Below, one piece after another: positions 41,471 through 48,472 of a stretch of 63,904 nucleotides of DNA (its first letter is position 1; every line of letters begins with the position of its first letter). The notes beneath the pieces are model-generated. The model was not told where the DNA came from and did no database searches. It saw only the letters and a program-made list of their open reading frames with translations. Made by a program: the position numbers and the translations under genes. This stretch comes from JBDSKH01 sp050245915. GTDB lineage: Bacteria; Actinomycetota; Actinomycetes; Actinomycetales; Microbacteriaceae. Location: positions 1-63,904 of the forward strand of contig JBFWWZ010000011.1 in the NCBI GenBank assembly GCA_050245915.1. The letters run 5' to 3'.

Positions 41471-42384
41471 AGCAGGTCCTCCGTCCCCGAGCGCTTCACA
41501 TAGACGCTGACGAGCACGAGGATCACGGCCATCAGCACGATCGAGAGCGCGGCCGCCGCCGGGTAGTTCTGCAGTTGCAGGAAGTTCGCCTCGATCACAT
41601 TTCCGATCATCGAGGTCTCCGGCGACCCCAGGAAGCTGGTGCTCGCGTTGATGTAGTCACCGGACGCCGGGATGAAGGTCAGCAGGGTCCCCGAGATGAC
41701 GCCGGGCAGCGACAGCGGGAGGGTGATCCGCAGGAACGTCGTGGCCGGGCTCGCGTACAGGTCGCCGCCGGCCTCGACATAGCGCAGGTCGAGCCGCTCG
41801 AGCGACGTGTAGATCGGCAACGTCATGAACGGGATGAAGTTGTAGGTGAGACCGAAGATCACGGCACCGGGGGTGCCGGTGATGTGCGCGCCCTCCGGGA
41901 GGATCGTGAGCGCATTCAGCACCGTCACCACGGGGCCCTCGTCGCTGAGGATCTGCTTCCAGGCGAGGGTGCGCAGCAGGAAGCTGATGAAGAACGGGGC
42001 GATCACCAGGGTCAGCGCGAGCGCCTGCCAGAGCGGGAAGCGCCGCAGCTTGACGCCGATGAAATAGGCGAGCGGATAGCTGAACAGCAGGGCGAGGACC
42101 GTCGCGATCGAGGCGTACAGGAACGAGCGGCCGATGTGCGGCAGATACGTCTGGATGACCGTGACGTAGTTCTCCCACTTGAACGCGTAGTCGTACTGGC
42201 CGATGTCGCCGAACTCGCGAGGCGCCTGGAAGCTGGTGAGGATCAGCGAGACGAATGGCACGAGGAAGAACAGCGACAGGTACAGCGCGCCGGGCAGCAG
42301 CAGAAACAGCGCGATGGGGCTGCGACGCCGGACCGCGGGTTCCGCGGCGACCGGAGTCCCCGTCGAGAAGGCGCCGAATGCCAC
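41467..42384 (-). CDS. potB: Polyamine ABC transporter permease (PotB-like)
   Basis: A 305-residue inner-membrane permease with about six helices and the coupling loop VEAGGDLYASPATTFLRI. The sequence LLRTLAWKQILSDEGPV is typical of PotB/PotH proteins. GTG 42384 overlaps the potA stop by one base (TAGTG). Confidence 0.88.
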   Translation of the reverse strand: MAFGAFSTGTPVAAEPAVRRRSPIALFLLLPGALYLSLFFLVPFVSLILTSFQAPREFGDIGQYDYAFKWENYVTVIQTYLPHIGRSFLYASIATVLALLFSYPLAYFIGVKLRRFPLWQALALTLVIAPFFISFLLRTLAWKQILSDEGPVVTVLNALTILPEGAHITGTPGAVIFGLTYNFIPFMTLPIYTSLERLDLRYVEAGGDLYASPATTFLRITLPLSLPGVISGTLLTFIPASGDYINASTSFLGSPETSMIGNVIEANFLQLQNYPAAAALSIVLMAVILVLVSVYVKRSGTEDLL

Positions 42385-43580
42385 TACGCCCCCTCGAGCT
42401 CGGCTTCGAGGCGCTCGCGGCGCTGGGTCGCGATCTGGGTGGTGTCCTCGTCTGGCTCGAAACGCGGCCCGGTCGCCGGGTCGTCCTCGAGACCGAAGGT
42501 GTGGTCGACGTTCCAGGTCAGCCAGACCTCGGCACCCTCGTTGACGATCGAGCCGAACACCATGTTCTGAGCGAACACCGTCATGATCCCGAGCCCCGGC
42601 ACCTGCACCTGGTACTGCGTGCTCACGCCGCTGAACGACACGTCGATCACGCGGCCCGGACCGACGAGGTTCAGGCCCGAAGCCGCCTTCGGCTCCGCGG
42701 TGACCAGCGCGACCTTCTCGGGACGGACGCCGATCGTGACCTCGCCGGCGTGACGCTGCGCGCGCTCCCTCGGCACCTCGACCTTGCGGCCGGCGATGTC
42801 GACGATGAGGGAGTCGCCCTTCGACGAGAGCACCGGGCCGGTGAACAGGTTCGACTGTCCCAGGAAGTTGGCGACGAAGGCGGTCTTCGGCAGCTCGTAC
42901 AGCTCCGCCGGCGCGCCCATCTGCTCGATCTCGCCCTTGTTCATGACGGCGATGGTGTCGGCCATCGTCATCGCCTCCTCCTGGTCGTGCGTCACGTGGA
43001 GGAAGGTCAGGCCGACATCGCCCTGGATCTGCTTCAGCTCGATCTGCATCTGACGACGCAGCTTCAGGTCGAGCGCGCCAAGCGGCTCATCGAGCAGCAG
43101 CAGGGCGGGCCGGTTCACCACGGCACGGGCGAGGGCGACACGCTGCTGCTGGCCGCCCGACAGCTGTGACGGCCGGCGCTGCGCCACATGGTCGAGCTCC
43201 ACGAGGCGGAGCGCCTCGTGCGCGAGGCCCTGCGCGTTCGCGATGCCACGGCGACGCAGGCCGAATGCCACGTTGTCGAGGATCGTCATGTGCGGGAACA
43301 GCGCGTAGCTCTGGAACACAGTGTTCACCGGGCGCCGGTACGACTTGGTGTGCGTGACGTCTTTGCCGCCGATCAGGATGCGACCCTCGGTCGGATCCTC
43401 GAGGCCGGCGATCAGACGCAGGGTCGTCGTCTTGCCGCAGCCGGACGGGCCGAGCAGCGCGAAGAACGACCCCGCGGGGATCGTGAGATCGAGGTGCTCG
43501 ATGGCGGTGAAGCCCGGGAACCTCTTGGTGATCCCGACCAGTTCGAGGTCGGCTCCCGACTCGGCGAAGCTGGTCGCCAC
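42384..43580 (-). CDS. potA: Polyamine ABC transporter ATP-binding protein
   Basis: A 398-residue ATPase energising the importer. Walker A is GPSGCGKTTT (about residues 43-52), the signature LSGGQQQRVALARAV, Walker B LLLLDEPLGALD and the switch VTHDQEEA. The C-terminal TOBE domain (about 300-380: VTIGVRPEKV and later VFAQNMVFG) is typical of PotA/FbpC-type ATPases. GTG 43580 lies two bases after the potD stop. Confidence 0.92.
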   Translation of the reverse strand: MATSFAESGADLELVGITKRFPGFTAIEHLDLTIPAGSFFALLGPSGCGKTTTLRLIAGLEDPTEGRILIGGKDVTHTKSYRRPVNTVFQSYALFPHMTILDNVAFGLRRRGIANAQGLAHEALRLVELDHVAQRRPSQLSGGQQQRVALARAVVNRPALLLLDEPLGALDLKLRRQMQIELKQIQGDVGLTFLHVTHDQEEAMTMADTIAVMNKGEIEQMGAPAELYELPKTAFVANFLGQSNLFTGPVLSSKGDSLIVDIAGRKVEVPRERAQRHAGEVTIGVRPEKVALVTAEPKAASGLNLVGPGRVIDVSFSGVSTQYQVQVPGLGIMTVFAQNMVFGSIVNEGAEVWLTWNVDHTFGLEDDPATGPRFEPDEDTTQIATQRRERLEAELEGA

Positions 43581-43582
43581 CG

Positions 43583-44791
43583 TCAGGCCCCCAGCAGGAC
43601 GCTCTGGAACGCCGCGCCGTAGGTCTGCTCCTCCGCGCCCGTGAGGGTGCGGAAGACCTTGACCGTCGACAGCGTCTGCTCGTCGGGGAAGATCAGCTGG
43701 TTGTCGGCGAGCTCGGGGTCGATCTCGGCCGCCGCCTCCTTGGCGCCGACGACCGGGGTGATGTAGTTCACCCAGGCCGCGACCTCGGCGGCGATCGCCG
43801 GGTCGTAGTACCAGTTGATCAGTTCCTCGGCGTTCGATTTGCGGGGCGAGCCGACCGGGATGAGGAAGTTGTCGTTCCACAGGGTGCCACCGCCCTCGGG
43901 GATGATGAACTCCCAGCGGTCGCCGGCCTCGGCGTTCAGCGCGGTGATGTCACCCGACCAGACGATGGCGGCGAGGGTGTCTTCGTTCTGCAGGTCCTCG
44001 ATGTAGGAGTTGCCCTTGATGTTGCGGATCTGACCGCTCGTGACCTGCTCGCGGAAGATGTCGAGCGCCGCGTTGAACTCGCTCTCGCCCCAGTCTCCGG
44101 AGATGTCGACACCGTTGTTGGACATGATGATGCCCAGGGTGTCGCGCATCTCGCTGAGCACGCCGACGCGGCCCTTCAGCTCGGGGTCCCACAGGTCGTC
44201 GACCGACCTCAGGCCGTTCGGCAGCTTCTCCTTGTTCCAGCAGATGCCCGCGAAACCGCCCTGCCACGGCATCGACTGCGTACGACCGGGGTCGAAGTCG
44301 ACGTCGAGGAGGTCGGGGTTGAGGTTCGCCTTGTTGGGGATCTTGGCGTCATCGAGGGTCTGGGTGTAGCCGAAGCGGATCCAGCGGCTGACCATCCAGT
44401 CGGTGAGGCAGACCACGTCGGCGCCGATGTCCTGCCCGAGCGCGAGCTGGTCTTTCACCTTGCCGTAGTAGGAGTTGTTGTCGTCGACATCGACCTTGTA
44501 CTCGGCGCTGATGCCGGTGGCGGCGGTGAAGGCGTCGAGCGTCGGGTGGTTGCCCGAGTCGTCCTCGTCGAGGTAGAGCGCCCAGTTGGCCCAGGTCAGG
44601 GTCTTGTCGTTCGCCGAGTTGTCCGGCGGCGGGGTCGGCTTCGTCGAACCGCTCGGCGCGCAGGCGGCGAGGGCCAGCGCGGTGGCGCCGGCACCGGCAC
44701 CGCCGAGGATCGCCCGACGGCTGAGCTGGGCTCGGCGGGCCTGGACGACCAAGGAGCGGATCAGGGGATCTTCGGGCAGGGACCGCTGCAT
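43583..44791 (-). CDS. potD: Polyamine ABC transporter substrate-binding lipoprotein, Tat-type signal
   Basis: A 402-residue extracellular binding protein. Its N-terminus carries a twin-arginine motif (SRRAIL, Arg25-Arg26) and then the lipobox ALAAC with the lipidated Cys at 44, so it is likely a Tat-exported lipoprotein. The mature part is a PotD/PotF-type fold with VDVDDNNSYYGKVKDQLALG and MPWQGGFAGICWNKEKLP (partial). ATG 44791 follows AAGGAG by about seven bases, giving a normal leader. It is the first and usually most highly translated gene of the importer operon. Confidence 0.9.
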   Translation of the reverse strand: MQRSLPEDPLIRSLVVQARRAQLSRRAILGGAGAGATALALAACAPSGSTKPTPPPDNSANDKTLTWANWALYLDEDDSGNHPTLDAFTAATGISAEYKVDVDDNNSYYGKVKDQLALGQDIGADVVCLTDWMVSRWIRFGYTQTLDDAKIPNKANLNPDLLDVDFDPGRTQSMPWQGGFAGICWNKEKLPNGLRSVDDLWDPELKGRVGVLSEMRDTLGIIMSNNGVDISGDWGESEFNAALDIFREQVTSGQIRNIKGNSYIEDLQNEDTLAAIVWSGDITALNAEAGDRWEFIIPEGGGTLWNDNFLIPVGSPRKSNAEELINWYYDPAIAAEVAAWVNYITPVVGAKEAAAEIDPELADNQLIFPDEQTLSTVKVFRTLTGAEEQTYGAAFQSVLLGA

Positions 44792-44921
44792 GGGGATGCT
44801 CCTTCGGCATTCGAGAAGGGTGACGCCGCTGTGCGTCGTGATCCGATACTGACACACGGCGGCTTTCGCCGGAACGCCGGAACAGCGGAAAACCCCACCC
44901 CGAAACATAGATTTCACGAAA
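44792..44921 (-). promoter_or_regulatory. potD promoter region with palindrome and direct repeat
   Basis: A weak sigma70-like promoter is possible: TTCCGG (44874-44869), 17 bases, CAGTAT (44851-44846), leaving a leader of about 50 bases. GCCGGAAC is directly repeated near 44868-44883. GATTTC-AC-GAAATC (44910-44923) is a 6-2-6 inverted repeat overlapping the stop of the FtsK gene and could be an operator. I see no clear terminator for the upstream operon. Confidence 0.35.
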
Positions 44922-47495
44922 TCAGCGGTTCGGAGGGCTATTTTCTTCGGATTCGGGTGTCGCGGCACCCTGCCACAACGCCCGCACGGTACGCCCGCCG
45001 CGGGAGAGCCAGCATTCGCCGGGCACCGAGCCGAGAGGAGGAGGCGGTTGCGCCTCCCGCAGCAGCATGCGGTGATCGGAGGCGGAGCAGCCGATCAGCA
45101 CGATCGGCGTGCTGCGCCGGACCTCGGTGAGCAGCGCCCACTCCGACTGCCACGCCTCCGGATCGCCGACGAGCACGGTGGGTCGACCGCCGGGACCCGC
45201 TCGCAGCTCAGACGGCGCCTCCCGGCCGACCGCGACCAGGCGTACGTGAGGCGGCAGGTCGAGCTCGCCCGGCCGCGCGGCGACGACGGCGAGCACGGCA
45301 TCCGGCCCGGGCGCGACGCGCGGCAGCGGCGGCAGATCGGGCGGGGGCAACGGGATGCCGGGTGCCGCCACCTGCACGACGTCGCCCCGCCAGGTGCCCG
45401 CCCCCGGCGGCAGCGCGGGATCCCAGTTCTCGGCGTCTCCCCCGGCGAGCAGATGCTCGTCGCGCGAACTCTGCCTCAGGAGCAGGCGCGAGCCGAACAG
45501 GCCGGCGAGGCCCGCGACCGGGCCGCCGAGCCGGCGCACCGACGCCGCCACCGCGGGCGAACGCCCGCGCAGCAGCGCCGCGATGCGCTCCCCCAGCTCG
45601 TGCCCGAGGTCGGGCCCGGCGACCGCGAGCAGGGAATCCAGGCCGTCGATCACCAGCAGTTCACGCCCGGCTGCGCGGTCGAGCTGGGCCCAGGCCTCGG
45701 CGGGCTCCGGAGAGAGCACGAGGGTGTCAGCCCCGGCGCTCAGGGCGGCGAGCGCGGTCGTCGCGCCCGCGCCCGCCGTTCCGGCGACCAGCACGTGCCC
45801 GTGCCGGGTCGGGTCGTACACCGCCGCGGGCTGACGCTGCTCGGCAGGCAGATCGAGCACTCCGAACGCCCGCCCCCGCTCCCCGGACGCCGGCACCGCG
45901 GAGAGCGGGATCACCTGCGGAAGCGGGTCGAGCCAGGGTCGCGCCGGGATGCCGAGCCCGTCCGCCGGGATCCGCGCGGCATCCCCGGGACCCGACATCG
46001 CCACCTGCAGGGTGCGCACCTCCCCGTCCCGCTGCAGCACCGCCCGCCCGCGCGGTTGGGGCGCCAGCCGGGCCGCGGAGTCCTCACCGGTCATGGCGAT
46101 GGCGTCACCCCGATCGGTGACCCGCAAGCAGATCCGCAGTCCGATGTTGGCGAGCACGGCATCCCGGATCACACCGGCCGGACGCTGCGTGCAGAGGATC
46201 AGGTGCAGGCCCAGCGACCTGCCTCGAGCGGCCAGGTCGGCGAACACGTCGTGCAGATCGGGTCCGGCGGCGACGAGCGCCGCGAACTCGTCGACCACGA
46301 TGACCAGGCGCGCCAGCCGGCCGGGCGGGAGGTCGGCGATCGAACGCGCCCCCGATACGGCGAGCAGGCGTTCGCGACGGAGCACCTCGGCCCGCAGGCT
46401 CTCGATCGCCCGGCGGGTCAGCCGGGGATCGAGGTCGCTGAGGATGCCCGTCACGTGCGGCAGGCCGGCGAGCGGGGCGAACGCGGCGCCGCCCTTGAAG
46501 TCGACGAGCAGGAACGACAGGTGCGCGGGCGGACGCGTGGCGGCGAGGGCGAGGATCCACGAGACCAGCAGCTCGCTCTTGCCGGAGCCGGTGGTTCCGG
46601 CGACCACCGCGTGGGGCCCGTCGGCGAGCAGGTCCACCTCCACCGGTCCGCGCGCATCGCGCCCGATCGGGGCGCGCAGTCCATCGGTCGCTGCCCCCTC
46701 GAGAAGGCTCGCCAGGTCGACGCGGTCGGGCACTCCCCCGTCGGCGATGCGCGCCTCGGCGGCGGCCGCCGTCAGGGCGTAGGCGGTGAAGCCACCGCGC
46801 TGCGGGAGCACCCCCGGCCCCCGCACCTCGCCGGAGTCGAGATCGACGATCACCCCGCAGTCGGCCGGAAGCAGCCGCTCCGCCGCCGCCCACGCGATGC
46901 GCGCCCCGTGCCACCGGAAGCCGTGCTCGTCCCGGACCACCCCGTCGAGCTGCGCAGCGATCGCTCGGGCGACGGCGGCGGCGAGCACCGGTGAGCCGCA
47001 GATGCCGATGCCGTCGGCGGCGTCGGCGACCACCGGGCCGCCGGACGGGTCTGCGGCGGCCGCGCGCAGCATCCCGCACCGCTCGCCGGAGAGGTCGAGG
47101 GGGTCGTCGTCGACGACCGCCGCCGACGCCACCCGCCCGCCACCGAGCAGCACCGCACCTGAATCGGGCGCCGTCGCGAGCGCGAGCAGCCGCTCGTGCT
47201 CCGCGTGCTGGGTGGCGTGCGCCCGCTCGGTGAGACGACGCAGCTGCTCCGCGTCTCTCGCTGCCGCCTGCCGGGCCGAGCGACGCCTGCTGCGGCGTCC
47301 GTCCAGGGCGGCCCCTCCGGCCACCAGCGGCCCCAGAGCGGCGAACATCAGTGTGTACGGGGTGCGCGTGACCGCGAACAGGATGAGGGCCATGGCGACC
47401 GGCGCGACCGTCGCGACCCACGGGAACGGCGGCGCGGCGGACGGCTCGGGTGCCGAGGGAACGGCGAGGCGGAGGGGGTCGGGCGCGGGCAGCAC
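44922..47495 (-). CDS. EccC-like FtsK/SpoIIIE ATPase
   Basis: An 857-residue ATPase with two N-terminal membrane helices (about residues 25-70) and two RecA-like domains. The first is intact: GTTGSGKSE with Lys306, and VIVVDEFAALV as Walker B. The second P-loop is GTAGAGATT, with the Lys replaced by Ala near residue 578, and is degenerate. This resembles EccC of type VII secretion systems, where the membrane-bound first ATPase drives transport. No WXG100, EccB, EccD, EccE or MycP gene is in the window. It is the last gene of the kinase-led block. The GTG at 47495 lacks a strong ribosome-binding site. Confidence 0.8.
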   Translation of the reverse strand: MLPAPDPLRLAVPSAPEPSAAPPFPWVATVAPVAMALILFAVTRTPYTLMFAALGPLVAGGAALDGRRSRRRSARQAAARDAEQLRRLTERAHATQHAEHERLLALATAPDSGAVLLGGGRVASAAVVDDDPLDLSGERCGMLRAAAADPSGGPVVADAADGIGICGSPVLAAAVARAIAAQLDGVVRDEHGFRWHGARIAWAAAERLLPADCGVIVDLDSGEVRGPGVLPQRGGFTAYALTAAAAEARIADGGVPDRVDLASLLEGAATDGLRAPIGRDARGPVEVDLLADGPHAVVAGTTGSGKSELLVSWILALAATRPPAHLSFLLVDFKGGAAFAPLAGLPHVTGILSDLDPRLTRRAIESLRAEVLRRERLLAVSGARSIADLPPGRLARLVIVVDEFAALVAAGPDLHDVFADLAARGRSLGLHLILCTQRPAGVIRDAVLANIGLRICLRVTDRGDAIAMTGEDSAARLAPQPRGRAVLQRDGEVRTLQVAMSGPGDAARIPADGLGIPARPWLDPLPQVIPLSAVPASGERGRAFGVLDLPAEQRQPAAVYDPTRHGHVLVAGTAGAGATTALAALSAGADTLVLSPEPAEAWAQLDRAAGRELLVIDGLDSLLAVAGPDLGHELGERIAALLRGRSPAVAASVRRLGGPVAGLAGLFGSRLLLRQSSRDEHLLAGGDAENWDPALPPGAGTWRGDVVQVAAPGIPLPPPDLPPLPRVAPGPDAVLAVVAARPGELDLPPHVRLVAVGREAPSELRAGPGGRPTVLVGDPEAWQSEWALLTEVRRSTPIVLIGCSASDHRMLLREAQPPPPLGSVPGECWLSRGGRTVRALWQGAATPESEENSPPNR

Positions 47496-47511
47496 CCCGC
47501 CATCCCAGCGT

Positions 47512-47531
47512 CGCCCGCGAACGCGCGGGCG
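47512..47531 (-). repeat. Perfect hairpin between the FHA and FtsK genes
   Basis: CGCCCGCG (47512-47519) and CGCGGGCG (47524-47531) pair perfectly around a 4-base loop in the 80-base gap before the FtsK gene. It lacks a U-tract. It could stabilise the upstream mRNA end, attenuate transcription, or reduce FtsK translation relative to the other operon genes. Confidence 0.5.
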
Positions 47532-47575
47532 CGGATCAGCTCATCCGTGGAGGCGAGCCGCCTGCGAGGGAGGGG

Positions 47576-48472
47576 TCAGCTGACGACGAAGAACTGCTCG
47601 CCGACATCGATGCGGGTGCCGCGGACGACGAAGTATCGACGCCCGGGTTCACAGCGACGGGGCTCCGCCTCGGGCTGACGCACGACCGAGCCGTTCGTCG
47701 AGTAGCGGTCGCTCACCCAGAAGCGGCCGCCCTCCTGGCCGAACTCGAGGTGCGTCTTCGACACCGACTTGCCGACATCGAAGATCGAGACCAGCTGGTC
47801 GACGTACTCGCCCGGCTGGGCGGCGGGGTTGCGCCCGATCAGGCCGGCGCCGGTGACGGTCACGCTCTCACCGGTGCTGAACTGCAGCACGAACCGGTCG
47901 CCGCCGTTCACCGAGACCAGGCGGGTGGCTTCGACGTCTTCGTCGTCGTCGAGCTCGGCCGCCCCCCACGGGAACGGGTCGGGAATGGTGCGTGCGCGGG
48001 TCGCCGGGGCGGCCTCGTCTTCCTGCTGCTCGGTGTCCATAGTCGGATCCTTCCGTTGCTGAGATGCGGATTCCGGGGTCTCGGGGGCCTGCTGGGTGCC
48101 GAACGGCCACGCCTCAGGCGGCGCGGGCTGCTCCGCACGCGGTCCGGGGATGACAGCCTTCAACACGAAGCCGCATTCGCCGCAGAACACGTCGGAGTCA
48201 TCCACGACCGAGTCGCATTGCGGGCAGCTGATGGCCGAGGGCGAGGGCGAGGGCGCGGGCACGCCGACGGAGGCGGCGGCGAGCAGTTCGGGCGGCGGGG
48301 CGAACCGGGCATAATCGTCACCCGCGCTTTCACCCGCAGCATCACCCGCTGTCTCGAGGGAGCCGGTCAGGACGTTGGCCCCGACGAGGGATTCCACCTC
48401 GACGGCGCGGCCGCATTCGCCGCAGAACATCGCCTCGGCGGGGAGGTCGGAAGCACAGTAGCGACAGGTCAT
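47576..48472 (-). CDS. Double zinc-ribbon protein with C-terminal FHA domain
   Basis: A 298-residue cytoplasmic signalling protein. It has two zinc ribbons: CRYC with CGEC at residues 3-20, and CPQC with CGEC near residues 83-101. A disordered Pro-rich linker follows, then an acidic stretch DDDEDVEATRL with Thr183, and an FHA domain (about 190-298: GRN, SKTHLEF, STNG). FHA domains bind phosphothreonine. The acidic Thr-containing segment just before the FHA domain resembles the kinase site of GarA/OdhI, so it may be phosphorylated by the operon kinase and then bind its own FHA. ATG 48472 overlaps the transglutaminase-fold stop (ATGA). Confidence 0.78.
   Translation of the reverse strand: MTCRYCASDLPAEAMFCGECGRAVEVESLVGANVLTGSLETAGDAAGESAGDDYARFAPPPELLAAASVGVPAPSPSPSAISCPQCDSVVDDSDVFCGECGFVLKAVIPGPRAEQPAPPEAWPFGTQQAPETPESASQQRKDPTMDTEQQEDEAAPATRARTIPDPFPWGAAELDDDEDVEATRLVSVNGGDRFVLQFSTGESVTVTGAGLIGRNPAAQPGEYVDQLVSIFDVGKSVSKTHLEFGQEGGRFWVSDRYSTNGSVVRQPEAEPRRCEPGRRYFVVRGTRIDVGEQFFVVS

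Noticed and set aside
44910..44923. Terminator of the kinase-led block at the FtsK stop
   Set aside because: GATTTC-AC-GAAATC leaves a two-base loop, too small for a hairpin; an operator-like palindrome is more reasonable.
43583..44968. Longer PotD start upstream of 44791
   Set aside because: The extension would cover the promoter region and place the twin-arginine signal far inside; ATG 44791 has a good ribosome-binding site.
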